A stretch of 64,000 nucleotides of DNA from Megalonaias nervosa (lineage: Eukaryota; Mollusca; Bivalvia; Unionida; Unionidae). This document shows, piece by piece, positions 26,801 to 41,800 of the stretch; the stretch's first letter is position 1, and every line of letters begins with the position of its first letter. The notes beneath the pieces are model-generated. The model was not told the origin of the DNA and ran no database searches. It worked only from the letters and a program-made list of their open reading frames with translations. The stretch covers positions 1-64,000 of the forward strand of contig JAECUM010033315.1 in NCBI GenBank assembly GCA_016617855.1, given 5' to 3'. The position numbers were made by a program, and so were the translations under genes.

Positions 26801-29800
26801 TTGTGTAAATTAGATGACTGCAGTATGTTCTTTCAGTTTGATAGTGGTACAGGTTGTGAAATTATTAAAGTCTTTCAGCACTTTATAGGTTTTCATTGTA
26901 TTTTTGAAATTGCTGCCTTACTTAGCTGTTGGTTTTTTCTAACCAATAAGAATCTGATTATCATTTCATAAAAAAAACTTAGCCAATCATAATGCATGGT
27001 TTTGCTAATTGTTTACCCCATTGTAAAGCATGTCCATCTACAAGGCGATATAATTTTTCTGACTCCCTTTCATAGCATCATGCAGGCTTTGTCTGTATAA
27101 GTTCTCGGAATTATTGAAAATTCAGTTTTAGTTCCATTGATGATATGAAATTGATATCAAGCTATTAACCCAAAAGCAATGTCAGTTTCACACTGCACAT
27201 TACATAAACACATCAACCTATGCTGCTCATGAAGAAATGTATATAATCAGATCAAGGCAGCCAGACTATAAAAATGTGAAGTTCAGATCCATAATATTTC
27301 TCTATCACATGGGTGAAAATTAGTGTCTGATGTTTTTCTGATACAGATGCCGACACTGGTGTATAGCAGAGTATTTTGGGGATCAGAAGCCAGACTGTGG
27401 ATCCCAGTGTGACGCATGCAAAGAGCCGCAAAGTGTTGAGAAAAACTTGTTAGACCTTCAGAAGGGCATATACACCTCCATGAGCCAGAGAAAAGGTGGA
27501 GGGATTCGCTGTGTGGAAGATGGGAATGATGATGACATGTATGGAGGGGGACGTAGGGGTGCTAAAAGGTAATACAATAACCCATGCCGAAAAGGTCACC
27601 CACTTGCTTAACAGTATTTTGACTCTGATCTGTCATAGCCACAAAGTGTTTCAAAGATGGTGATAGGCCTTCAGGAGGCCACATACACTTCCATCAGCAA
27701 GAGGAAAGGTGGAGGACACAGATGATGATGACGTGTACAGAAGGGAGAATATAGAGTTATAAAGGTTATACCATAACACAAGCCTAACACGAATGGAGGG
27801 TGTTGTATAGATGCCTAAAGGTTATTCAAAAACACAGGCCTAAAATGTACAGAGGGGGTGTATATAGATGCTTAAAGGTTTTACAGTAACGCAGGCCTAA
27901 CATGTACAAAGGGAGGTGTATAGATGCCTAAAGGTTATACAGTAACACAGGCCTAACATGTAAGGGGGTGGGGGGAGTGTATAGTTGCCTAAAGGTTGTA
28001 CAGTAGCACACTTCTAACACGTACAGAGGGAAGTGTATAGATGCTCGAAGGTTGTACACTAACATGGGCCTAACATCTACAGAGGGAGCTGTATAGATGC
28101 CTAAGGTTATACAGCAACACAGGCCTAACATGTACAGAGGCAGGTGTATAGATGCCTAAAGGTTGTACAGTAACACAGGCCTAACATGAATGGAGGGTAG
28201 TGTATAGATGCTGAAAGGTTGTACAATTATACAGGTCTAACATGTACAGAGGGAGCTGTATAGATGTCTAAAGGTTGTACAGTAACACAGGCCTAACATG
28301 CACAGGGGTGGGGGAGTGTATAGTTGCGTAAAGGTTGTACAGTAGCACACTACTATCATGTACAGAGGGAGGTGTAAAGATGCCTAAATGTTGTACAGTA
28401 ACACAAGCCTAACATGTACAGAGGCAGGTGTAAAGATGCCTAAAGGTTATATAGTAACACAGGCCTAACGTGTACAGAGGCAGGTGTATAGATGCCTAAA
28501 GGTTGTACAGTAGCACACTACTATCATGTACAGAGGGAGGTGTAAAGATGCCTAAATGTTGTACAGTAACACAAGCCTAACATGTACAGAGGCAGGTGTA
28601 AAGATGCCTAAAGGTTATACAGTAACACAGGCCTAACATGTACAGAGGCAGGTGTATAGATGCCTAAAGGTTGTACAGTAATGCAGGCCTAACATGTACA
28701 AAGGTAGGTGTATAGATGCCAAAAGGTTGTACAGTAACACAGGCCTAACATGTAACCCATTTGGCAGTAATCTGTCTTAACATCCAGTTATTTACCAGTC
28801 ATATTCCGTTGAGACCACATCTAATGTTTGCAGGTTTGCTACTTTACAATAATTAGACATTAATTCTCTGATCTGTCATATCTTTAAAATATCCTGAACT
28901 ATCTAGAGGAACTGACCTATAAGGACATATGGTAGTCTGTTTGAATACATTGTAGCTTTATAAAGGTTTGACAAATGATGTTCTTTTCATATTCACAAGG
29001 ATTTTTAGGTGTCTCATAGGTCAGTAATTTGGGCCTCAGTACTAATAAGAAATATTTCAAAATCGTTTAGAACTCCCAATTTTACTGATTTACTGGACAT
29101 TCTTAATCCAACCCAGAAAATTGATGGGCCCAAGTCCCTTTCCTGTCATTTTAGAAATATCTCTGATTCATGAAAAATGTGCAGTGGTATTCATCACCTT
29201 CTGATATTAATAATAATTTCCACTGAAAATCCATGCAAACAGACAGCTCTTTAATGTGAACTACAGTACTCACAATGCCATATTTATAAGAATGAAGGTT
29301 GCAGATTGGCTGAAAATAAATACCAGTAAAAATTATAATATTTCCAGGAGAAGCCAACATATGGTAAATTGTATGCAATGGTCGGTTTGAACCTACAACC
29401 ATTTTCATTTTATCACTGTCGTCACATGTACTACTGCATTGTAAATGGTGAAATCTCACCAGACCAGATTTTTATAATGAACACATACACTGGCATATAT
29501 CTGAAATACAACAGCATACCAATGTCATCATTTTAAAAGTATCCTCTTAGATTTTGAATAGGATGTAAGCATTTTTTACAGGTCTCCCATGAAAGCATGG
29601 AAATTTGGACAAATATTAACATTGCTGTAACTTGGGCAAATATTAAAATTACAGTCTTTCCATGAAAGCATGTTCATTTGGGCAAATATTAACATTACAG
29701 TCTGTGGGAATCAAAGTTGTTGTATGTGCCCATGATGCATACTGCCTTGTAATGGAATACATGATATGTATGTAAGCATGTTTGCTTATAACAGGATAAC

Positions 29801-32800
29801 AGGCACTTTGTTATAATGAAGGGCCATACAGTGAGGGAGTGCTGTATTTACTGTTGGAATGCCAGTGCCACAGTATTTAAAAGTCTTGGTATTATGAAAA
29901 AATGAAATATAATTATACAGAAAAATAGAACACTACAATAGATCCCACCATATAAAATCATCTGTGCATAGAAAAAAGTATTTCTCATTTTGCATCTCTT
30001 TATAGATGGGGCATCACTGTATTAGTTTCCCAGATTAGTCAGTGGACAGGGTTATTGAAATAGAATGTAGAGGATGAAATAAGTTAGCTCGCTACCTCTG
30101 TCAGTGATTCAACCTTTTTTTAGATTTGTATCACTCCCCTTAAAGAAGCTTGAAACATTTTGCAGGGCTATTTCGTGTAGATGTGTTTCACTCCCCTTAA
30201 GAAGCTTGAAACATTTTGCAGTGCTATTCTGTGTAGATTTGTATCCCTCCCCCTAAGAAACTTGAAGTTCGAGTTATTGTCCCTTTTGTTTCGCGGCTTA
30301 ATGCAGTGTGTATAACATTATCTTGTTAAAGCAAATAAAAGTAATTATTATGCTGATTATGTGAGGATGTATATATCATAAAATAACTTTTTTAAAAGGA
30401 GTTATTGCCCATTTTGACTGAATACAGCATATGACAGAATCTTCTTAACAGCTAGTCTCACAGACTTCAGTGAATTTGTGTAAAACTTGGGAAGTGCAAT
30501 TATCAGCTGAAGATGCATACATTGACAAATTACTGTGCTCCTGCAAGTTTTTGTTTGAGTTATTTTTTTTACTTGGAGCCTGGTATAGCGTATTGCAGAA
30601 TAATTTAAACAGAAAAAGTATCACAGTTTTCAGTGGATTGCCCTGAAACTATGTCCGTGTTATGGTCATTGTTTGAATATGTGCTGATCAACAGGCATCT
30701 TTGCACATACAATTTCTGTGAGTTATTGCCCTTTATGCCTTGCAGCTGTAGGACAGTTTCTTGCAAATGCAACTTGTCTTGCATTTTTTTACCGATCGCT
30801 GTGAAACTTGGTACATGCTACGGTCATCATCTTCATATTGACAAATTTATCTGCTGCCATGATTTTTGTTATTTAAGTTTTTGATTTACAACTAATTGTA
30901 ATGTGTAACACAATTTTGTGGATGCAGCACTCTTTGAGTTTTCAGTGGAATGTGGTAAAACTTAGTTATGTATAATGCTCATATCATCAGTTTTGCAGGT
31001 TGACATTTGGTTTGCTGACACTATTTTCATAAGAGCTATACCCTTATTTAAACTATCATGGAGTTGGTGTGAGAGTTGGAGTTGTATTTATGTGAATGGC
31101 ATTCTTCTAGCTATGCTATGATATTATGTCACGTATAAATAGAAATGCTGTATTACTGTGAAATCATTTATTTTTGTGGATATTTTCAAGATTGTACAAT
31201 AAATGATACTTCTGTTGCTTCTTAAATTCATGGCTTGGAGAAGGGGTTCAGATGTTTCATTGTATGCACAGAATGATCATTATTCACTGAGTCTTTAAAT
31301 ATCTTCTTTTAGCAACCACAAAATCCACTAAAATTGATACACTTTAAATCAGTGTATATTTCAAGTTCCAGCTGCAGACTGCACAGACCCAGACCTGTCA
31401 TTGCATATTGTGATGGCAGATCCGGGTGTGTACAGTTTGTTTGGAGCAATCAGTAGAACAAACAACATAGACACTGATCTGCCAGTGCTCTATGTGACAG
31501 ATGATCAAGGTCTATGGTGTTTGCAGTGGGACTTGACTTATAATATATATATATATATATATATAGATATACACACACACTGATTGTTGCACAATTCCAT
31601 TGCCAAATGTTGTTTATGTTTACAGGGAGTGGAATGACGGTCAGGGAGATGAAGATAGTGATGAAAGTGAATATTACACTCAACAGGCAGAAGAGAAGAA
31701 AGAAAAGCAGGAGAGACATAAGTTAATCATGGATGAATTCAAGAAGAGGAGAGGTGTATGTGAAATTGTGTCAAATATTTTTGCTTCTGCCTGTCTCATC
31801 TGAACTGCAATAATAATAACATAAGTGTGCAGGGCATAACCCAGCTGTTGTCTTGCCAGCATAAGCATAGTGAGACATAGGTGTCACTTGACTAACAGCA
31901 ACATCAGTATAGTGACACATAGGTGTCACTTTTCTGACAGTTGAAAGCAGTATGGTGAAAAATTGGTATAACGTTTGTAACAGTGACAGCAGGATAGTGA
32001 GATACTTTATCAGTTTTCTGATAGTGATAGCAGTATGGTGAGACATTGGTATGGTTTTTCTGTCTGACTGCCGTATGGTGAGACATTGATATTTCTTTTC
32101 TGACTGTGACAGCAGTATGGTGAGATATTTTATTTCTTTTCTGACAGTGACAGCATTATGGTGAGACATTGTGGTTGCTTTTCTGACAGTGAAAGCAGCA
32201 TTGTCACAGTTTTGATTCTGTGTCAGTTTTGCTATCAAGTATTTGCTAAGCAGATCAAGAGGGAATATGGTGTACAGGTGACACACTTGGAGCCATCAAA
32301 TTGTACACACTTTGTCATGGTCATGTTTGGATGACCTGATTATATTTTCAGGCCATGCCAGCAATTTTTTAGGTTTTGCACATATTTAACACTTTTTGGA
32401 CTTGCACTTTTTTAATAGAATCCTTATAAGCACAACGAAGCAAAGACCACTTGAGTTAGTAAATTAAATTTTGTAGACATATTTATATTCATATCTAAAT
32501 AACCTTATTACATTGGCAGGTCATTACAGCAACTTTAATATTAAAATATTTGAACTTTTGGAATTTTTATTTCAAAGCAAAACCTTTGGTATACATATTT
32601 GCATAAATTACACTTCTTATGGCAGTTTTTCAGATTTTGCTGCAAGTTTGCATTTTTTAGATTTAGATTTTTTTGTCGGCAGTGTTTTACAAGCATGCGT
32701 TTTCATGGAACAATTGGTGTGTGATGTTAAGGGAAGGTGAGACAGTCACTTATTTTTGTAATGAATTCCATTATCCTTTATTAGACCACTGCCCACAGTG

Positions 32801-35800
32801 CATCTGTAAATTTAAAAATCTGTCTTCCAAGAACCACCATTGTATACCTAGACAAAACCACAGCTTTGTCTTTCCAGGGCCATAGCCAGAATTTGCACAC
32901 TTTTTTCACTTTCTTCATTTGTGTGCATTTAAGAAAAACAAACAACTTGTATGCACTGTTACTCAGTGATTTGTATAGCTCAATAATACATTAGCTATTA
33001 AAAGATTTGCACAACTACAACACATTCATATTGTTATATATGTTTAAGTTGTATTGTTTGTTTGCTTCTCTTAATGATTATATGTTATATACATCTGTAT
33101 TTTGTACTTGACCTTGTCCAAAATCAAGTTCATGTCATACCTGCCCAGTGACATTTATTTGGTAAACAATATAATACATAGCTAAAATTTCTCTTTGAGT
33201 GTGGATGAAGTATTCAGTCATTATCAGTGGAGGTAAATATGTTTATTTGAATCTGAGTCTAGGACATGGTTTACTACTTGGAAATTCCTAAACTTGTTGA
33301 CAACTTTGATTGTTTTATAGAGACTAGCCTACATCCTGGCTGTATTATTGTGACTTAGTTTTTTATATAAAAATTACTCATTCTTGTCTTAATATCTGAA
33401 GCAGAATTGGTTTTATTGTTGTGTTCAGTTTTTAATTTTGGTGGATTTATTTATTCAAATTATTATTAATTGGAGTTATAAAGTGCTCATTAATATTCTT
33501 GGACAGAAACATTAATTTGGAATTATAGTGAATGCAAACAAGGACATTTTGGATTATATTATTGTGATACATCAAAAGACTGTTGGCACATTGCCACAAT
33601 TCAGACCACTGGCACTTTAGCATATTTGAGACTACAGGCACATCAACACATTCAATATTGGAATATTTTTGGAATACCACTGGAATTCAATTGGAGCTTC
33701 ATACATTTAGACTTGTGATAGAACTTTTTGTGACCTTGTGGGATTTGATTCACAATACTGTAAATTCTTTTTAAATTTTCACTTTGTATTCTAGAGAAAT
33801 AAATTATTTGTGCAGTTTTACAAAACATACTGGTTTTTGCTCTTTTCTGTTACATAGTTTAAGACCATAGAGTCGTAACAATATGAAAGTCAACAAAGTA
33901 TTTAAAAGTACCTCATAGTTGTTGGATTAGACCATATGTGTGCAAAAGTACCTCTTGGTTGTTGGATTAGGCCAAATATATTCAACAGTACCTCATGGTT
34001 GTTGGATTAGGCCATATGTATACAACAGTACCTCATGGTTGATGTATTTGGGAATATATTTATGCAACAGTTCATTGTTGATGGCTTGGATTGTATTATA
34101 CATCACAATAAATAAGCAGAGTTGGTAACAAAGAAGAGTTGTAGAATTTGGAAGTGTGATTTATGTAAATTAATTACCAGTTTTTAATCAAAGATGTTCC
34201 AGTAAAACATACTTGGGACCAAGGGAAAGCACTTTCAATGTGGTGAAGTAATCTAAAGATGAATTTTATTATCTGTTGCATTTTATAATTTTGTATCATT
34301 GTCATATGAATTATTTGAGTAATATTCTTAAATACTGCCTTCCCTGGGTATCATCTATACCTTAATGGAACAACCCATAAAGAATGTTTGAGCATAGAAA
34401 GCAGATTCATTTACTACAATGTGTTTAGAAGTGATATGAAATGAGGAATCACTATAACAATTTTGGACTTGCACTTAAGTAAGTTAATTACATTTTACCA
34501 TTAATTTAATGATGAGGTAAAGTTTTAATTAAACTATCTTTGATCCTGGATTAGAACATTTTTTTTTAACGGTTGTCAGCTCATCTGGCCATAAGGGCAA
34601 GTGAACCTGTGGTATAGCCCTGCATACGTCATCAGTCATCCATCAGCAATTCTTGTTACCACACTGGATTCCATATTTCAGATCTAATATGAATTCATTT
34701 TAGAATATGAGTTTATATTATCAAAATTTTGGACAAATTCAGTAATGAGCTAGATCCATGAATATTTATGAGATGATCTTTCATGTGATTGTCAAACTTT
34801 GTTTCCACACTAGAGGCTGTATTTCTAATTTCTATTTTTATCAAACTTAGAATAAATGCTTAATGAATATTTTGGACACATTCAGCAGTAAATGAGATTA
34901 ACACATACTAATGAGATATCTTGCATCTGATTGACTGAGCTTATCATTCTAGGGGCCGTATTTTTGATCCAATTCTCATCAGACTTGGAATACATGCTTA
35001 TATAATTACAGTCTTGTACAAGATTGGATCAGATTTGGAATACATACTTATATAATTACAATCTTGTCCAAGTTTGGATCAGACTTGGAATACATGTGTA
35101 TATATTTATGCTTTTGTACAAGTTTGTAATACATACTTATATAATTACAATCTTGTACAAGATTGGATCAGACTTGGAATACATACTTATATAATTATGC
35201 TCTTGTACAAGTTTGGATCAGACTTGGAATACATGCTTTATGATTACAATCTAGTACAAGTTTAGACCATACTTGGAATTCTATCTTATATGATTATGAT
35301 TTTGTACAAGTTTGATAATAAGCTAGATCCACACTTATTCATGAGGTGATCTTGCATCTGATTGGCTGAGATTATTAGAACCCTGGAAACCATAATTCTG
35401 ATCCAGTTTTGATCAAACTTTGAATATGGGCTCATTTTAAAGATCTTGGATGAATCTTGTAATGGGCACAGTCCATGCATGTTAATGATAAATGATCTTT
35501 GCATCTGATTGTCTGAACTTGTTGCCACTCAGAAAGCAGTATTTCTGGTCCCGTTTTGTTAAAACTCGGAATATATGTGTGTCATCACTATTTGATTGGG
35601 TAAGCTTCTTTCCCTTCATGAAGTCACATGTTTGATTTGATTTTGATCAAACTTTAAATATAGGCTTTTATGTGGAGATCTCAATTGAGTTTGATAATGC
35701 CTGAGATTTATGCACATTAATAAGGTGATATTCACGTGATTAAACTTGTCCATTATCTTGATGATTTAAGCCTATTTACCTTTTCATGCAAGAGCCATGC

Positions 35801-38800
35801 ATATTAATGTGGCAGTTTCGCATCTGATTGGTTGAGCTTGTCAACAAACAGTGACACTTTCTGATATCATTTTATCAAACATGATAGTCTTGTATCATTA
35901 ATATATGTATATATATATACATTTGCACATACTAATGAGGTCATCTATGCAGTATTGAGGTAATCTTGTGTGTGATTTGCTGAGCTTGTTACCACTCTGG
36001 AGATTGAATTCCAGTCAGCTTTTACCCCACCTTGAGCTTATAGTGTCACTGTCATAGATGAGTTTTATAATACGCAAGATCTGTGCATATTGGTGAGTGA
36101 CCATACATCTGATTGAGCAAGCTTGTTATCTCATTAGATATAGAGACTGTATTTCTCATCTGCTTTCAATCAGACTTGGTAAATGGATTTATGTCACCAA
36201 CATTGATTATGAGCATGAGATTTTGCATTTTAAGTATTAATTATGCATTTGTATAAAAAAGAACGTTTATCAGAATATGCTAAAGTACATAAAATCAGCA
36301 TTATAAATTTTGGGAGATGGTTTATACAGGTTGTGTTTTATTCAACATTACATAAACCTGGCATATGAAATGGTCATCTGTTACAACTGTTACGTTATGT
36401 AAGCCAGGTAAGTAATATGAGGCCCTCTTGGGCCTCTTGTTACACAGAAGAAGTTAAATTATCTAGGAGAATATTCACCTTACATATCTGTAAAATTTAC
36501 AAACTCTAGTGGCTTTAATGTGACAACCTATCATGCTTCCAGGAAACAAAATTTTGTAATACTTAACTCAGGTTAAATTTTGTCACTTTTATGCCTTGCC
36601 AGGGCAAAGGTTGAATTTATTTTTTTACAAGACCTGATGTCAGATTAGGATATTGCAAGTCACCAGAAGTTTGTTGACTCTCTCTAATGTCTATATTTCC
36701 TGTTTTTATTATTGGATTACACACAGGTGTGATATTTTCCAGGTATTAATATGTAAGATCTAACAAATTATTCCATGACATCAGATGTTTTTCTTTTAGA
36801 TTTCTTCTTCCATGTGAATTGATCTAAAATCGGGGGTTTCACTTTAACCAGATGTGTAGAAGTTACAGATTGCCTGGTGTATTTACCATGTAGTGAGACA
36901 AAGTTTGAATTTTCAATGCACCCTTCAGCCTTAAGTGCTGCAAAAAATCTTTGGATCTGATTGTATTTTACCACAGGGGAGTGCAGAACAAGGTAAAGAG
37001 AGACAACGAGTGGAGGAAGAGAAAGATGATTTCATTCCCCCTGATCCTGATTGCCCATTGAGAGATGCTGGCAGTCAGCGGATTCCAAAATTAACAGTGA
37101 AGGTGAGATCAGGCATGTTGTATCAGTGACAGTTGTTTTATATTTTCTTTCTCCTTTGACCTGAACTATCTTCAGTTCAGATCAGATGGTTCCTTGATCC
37201 TCATGACACAACCAGGCTACATGGTCTGGAACCAATTATTATCAGTGGTCAGTCCAAGAATCATCATTAGGCTCCCTCATCTATAAGTCAAGAATATTGA
37301 CCATGTAAGATCCTGTCCACATCCTCAAGCACTACCTGAAATGCACAGAGACAAACTATGGCAATTACAAAAGAATCTTTCTCCCTGTAAAGTCAGGAAA
37401 ACAGAATATCACCTCTCAAGCCCTGTCTTCATTGCTTAAGTGGGTTATGCACAGCGTACTTTGATGTGTGAAAATATCAAAGTTGCCTCATGAAGATTTC
37501 AGCTTTGAAATTAGAGCAATCACTGTAAACCTTGCATTCAGATGCAGCATTTTGATGTGAGACATCATAAAAGATGTTGGCTGGTAAGCATATTAAACCT
37601 TAAGATTTTATCTTGCTGATTTAGCTTTGCAGAGTCAAAATCTGAATACGGTTGGACCTGCATGAGTGACCCAGACGACCATTAGACCTAATTAAACCAA
37701 CACAGCTTCATTGGATTCACCAGTGAATTTTGACAGTAAGATGATTTCAGTAAGCTTCTTAACCTTGTGTTGTTTTAAACAGGAAAACTGCATTCCCTCC
37801 ACCTGTTACCTATTCACTAAATGTTAATGTGATTGGGAATGCATTCAAAGAAAGCAAATTTTATAGTAAATTATGTTTCTCCAAGAATATGTACCCAGTC
37901 ACATTACTTGAGAGTCTCGCAACCATACTGCTATGCAAGTATCCTCATTGGTAGTTCGCTCAGCATAAAAACAGTCTACACGTTGAGGTGACCAGGGGAG
38001 GTAATGTGCAAGAGTTGTTGCCCTTTACATGTTAATGACAGAAAAGACAAATTTTAGTTTTATGAGGGTAGGTTTATATTCCTTGTGTCAGTGTTAATGT
38101 GATCAGGTAAGTATTCTTATTGACACAATTTACTCTAAAATTTGCTTTCATTTCTCTAACTGAAGTTGTCAGCATATTTGTTTACTGTTTATGAAATTGT
38201 TTCCGCTCTGATATATGTGATATCTCCAAGATGATAACAATTCCAACCATTAATTTTAGGAAAAAAGGTAAGAAAACTCAACTTCTTGCCAGCATTAATC
38301 AGGAATTTCAGTATTGACACAATACATGGGTCTTTTAAAAAAATATCCCTGAAATGAACAACAAAACCCAGAGTCTATTTTACGATTCTAGAACTGAAAA
38401 TATGGTAGGGAGAGGAGTTTTCTATGTGATTTTGTAGAAATTAGCATGAATACAACAATGTTTATCCTAGAATATACCCTGAAACCAAACTTAAGGCTGT
38501 TAGAGAAGTTCCACTTGTATGCACTGATTGAACTTTGACTTATTTGACAAATTGAAATATACCAGCATGGATGTTCATGTTAGACTAAGTTAATAATCAA
38601 TCAAAATATTATTAAGGAAAATTTATCACAAGCATGGCTGATTTTAAACTTATGCATTGAAAAGTACTGATCTTTAAACCTTTACAATCATCAGTTACAA
38701 TGTAAAGTCAATTTTAAATCTTAAATTGATCTTTCAGCGATTTGTTAGTGTAGCAGGCATGTGCCTTTAGTTTCTTTGGGGGCTTTTTTAATATAAAAAA

Positions 38801-41800
38801 ATGTCACACGAGCTATACTGTTTGATTAATTGCTTGGTGAATTTTGCTTTTAGAGAAAGGAAATGACAAAAAGAGCTTTTTGAAAGAAATTGTAAGGCTT
38901 CGAGTCTTCAATCATGTAGACACAAATTTAACACTGGAAATGTTGATATACAAATTCATGATTCATTCTGCTACAAAATTTAAAATCTTTCTATGGTCCT
39001 ACATATTGTGATTAAAATTTTCCAGGCTCGAGAGCATTGCTTGGGAATGTTAGAGTCAGTGCTAAAAGCCAACTTCATACAGCAGTACCAGGACATACCA
39101 CATAGATTAGCAGCTGCAGACTATGAACCCAGATGCTGTGCTATCGATGAAGAACATAGGATCTTTCATGCAAACCGACTTGCAAATGCATACAAGGCTG
39201 GTATCATGAAGATTGTCACTGAGATCAAGAAATGTACAGCAGCTCGACAGATACATCCCTCTTTGACTCCATCCTGGCAGGAGAGTGGCAGAAGTATGGA
39301 CTTGTCCACACCTCCAGAGACAAATGGTGTGGAAGAAGGTGATTTGGGTTGTCTAGCAGAGATATCAGATTCTGAGATGACCAATTCATTGGGGTTGCAT
39401 GATGTCAAACAAAAGTGGTTAGTTGTTACGGAAGGATTGTCTAATTCTGTACTAAACAGTACTTCTGCTGACAAAAGTTGTGACTTGTCCTCAGATATTC
39501 TCTCATTTTTAGGGGCAGGAGATGCAGATAACAGGTTTTCAAGTTGTGTAGAAGGAATGTCCGAGTCAGATGTAGGTAACAAAAATTCTAGGACAAAAAG
39601 TTCAACAACACCAGTCGGAGAAGTTTCTGTTACAGCTGAGACTTTAACAGAGAATTCAAACTTAAATGAAAAATTTGTGACAGCAAGGACTTTATCAGAA
39701 AATTTACATTCCAGTTCAGACAATTTCAGTTCTGAGCCAGGCCCACTTGTTTCGGATTCATTCATTCCTATAAATACAAGTTTACTGAATCCTGATATAG
39801 ACAATTCTACGTCCTCTTCAAATGCTGTGATTGGATTTTATCGAGAGCAAGAGTTGCAGGAGGAAAAACTAAATGTCAGTGTTATAAATAAAACAGAAGT
39901 GAAAGCTGTTCTAGAAGGTCAGCAAGTTCCAAGAATTAAATACTTCTTTGAGACTGAAGAATACAAAGCACAACAAAAGCAAGGAACACTTAAGCAGAGG
40001 GAAAAGGAGGACAACAAAGGCAGAAAAAGACCAGCTGAGTCAACAAGGGTAATAAATGAATAGTTGTAATTATGTTAAAAATGGTAGAAAATTAATAAAT
40101 TAATGGCTCAAATGCTGTTAGAAAACCAAATATTATTATTTTTTTCAACAAAAATTTAAACATATTTATGTCCAGCCATAAATGATGGTGAGGTTAAAGC
40201 TGCAGTGGATTATTGTCTTCTGTGTGTATTCAGGTGTACATAGGGTTCAAAATGTGTGCATTCAGGTTTACAGAGTTCACACTGTACATTCAGGTGTACA
40301 TAGAGTAAATAGGGTTTACACCGTGTGCATTCAGGTGTACATAGGGTTCACACTGCATTCAGGTGCACATTGGGTTCACACTGTGCTCATTCAGGTTTAC
40401 ATAGAGTTCACATTGTGTACATTCAGGTGTACATAGGGTTTGCACTGTTTGCAGTCAGGTGTACAGAGGGTTCACACTGCATTCCAGTGTACATAGGGTT
40501 CACACTGTGCACTCAAGTGTACATAGGGTTCACACTGTGCATTCTTGTGTACATAATGTTAACTAAGGTTAACACTGCATTCAGGTGTACATAGTGTTCA
40601 CATTGCATTCAGGTGTACATAGGGTTCACACTGTGCATTTCAATATACATAGGGTTCACACTGTGCATTTCAATATACATAGGGTTCACACTGTGCACAC
40701 AAGTGTACATAGGGTTCACACTGCATTCTTGTGTACATAATGTTAACTAAGGTTAACACTGCATTCAGGTTTACATAGGGTTCATGCTGTATATTCAGGT
40801 TTACATATGGTCACACTGTTCATATTCAGGTGTACATAGGGTTCACACTGCACGTTCTGGTTTCCATATGGTCACACTGCATATTCAGATTTACATAGGG
40901 TTCACACTGTATATTCAGGTTTACATATGGTCACACTGCATATTCAGGTGTACATAGGGTTCACACTGTGCATATTCAGGTTTACATATGGTTCACACTA
41001 TATATTCAGGTTTACATATGGTCGCACTGCATATTCAGGTGTACATAGGGTTCACACTATATATTCTGGTGTACATATGGTCACACTGTGCATATTCAGG
41101 CCTCGCTTGGCGCTCAGCATTAAGAGGTTAGTGTTAGGACTGGTCGGCCAGGTGTCAGGATAATGGGACCGGGTGGGACATCATGCCACATATCTGCAGC
41201 ATGATGCCTCAGTGCTAGACATCAGTATAAACTGTCACACTGCAGACATCGTAGCGATATGACTGAAAAATTGTTAAAGCTACATTAAAAATTCAAATCA
41301 CACACACACACACATATTCAGGTGTACATATGGTCACACTGCATATTCAGGTGTACATAGGTTCACACTGTACATATTCAGGTGTACATATGGTCACACT
41401 GCATATTCAGGTGTACATAGGGTTCACACTGTGCATATTCAGGTTTACATATGGTCACACTGCATATTCAGGTGTACATAGGGTTCACACTGCATATTCA
41501 GGTTTACATAGGGTTCACACTACATAGGTGTACATAGGGTTCACACTGTGCATATTCACGTTTTCATAGGGTTCACACTGTGCATTCAGGTCTCAAGTTC
41601 ACACTGTGTTCATTGAGTTCACAATATGTACATTAAGGTGTTCATTTGAATTTATTTACTTTCTTCTGAGCAGTTTTGATTGTTGTTGGCTCATCATCTC
41701 TAGCAATGTTGTTAGCTCAGCATAACATGTTAGCTCAAAATTACTAGCACAATGTCATTAGCTTAACATCATTAGGACAGTGTTGTTACCTAAACATCAT

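Noticed and set aside
31751..31755. Alternative exon F donor GAG|GTGTAT at 31754
   Set aside because: It would leave one base of a codon and throw exon G out of the frame that encodes the conserved [10 protein letters not shown] run.
32673..32885. Short frame with HCPQCICKF...HHC, possible zinc finger
   Set aside because: Isolated Cys/His pattern without flanking domain, family match or conserved spacing; chance cannot be excluded.
40182..41527. Frames encoding [13 protein letters not shown] repeats
   Set aside because: They come from the roughly 30-bp array and are interrupted by a SINE; no coding support.
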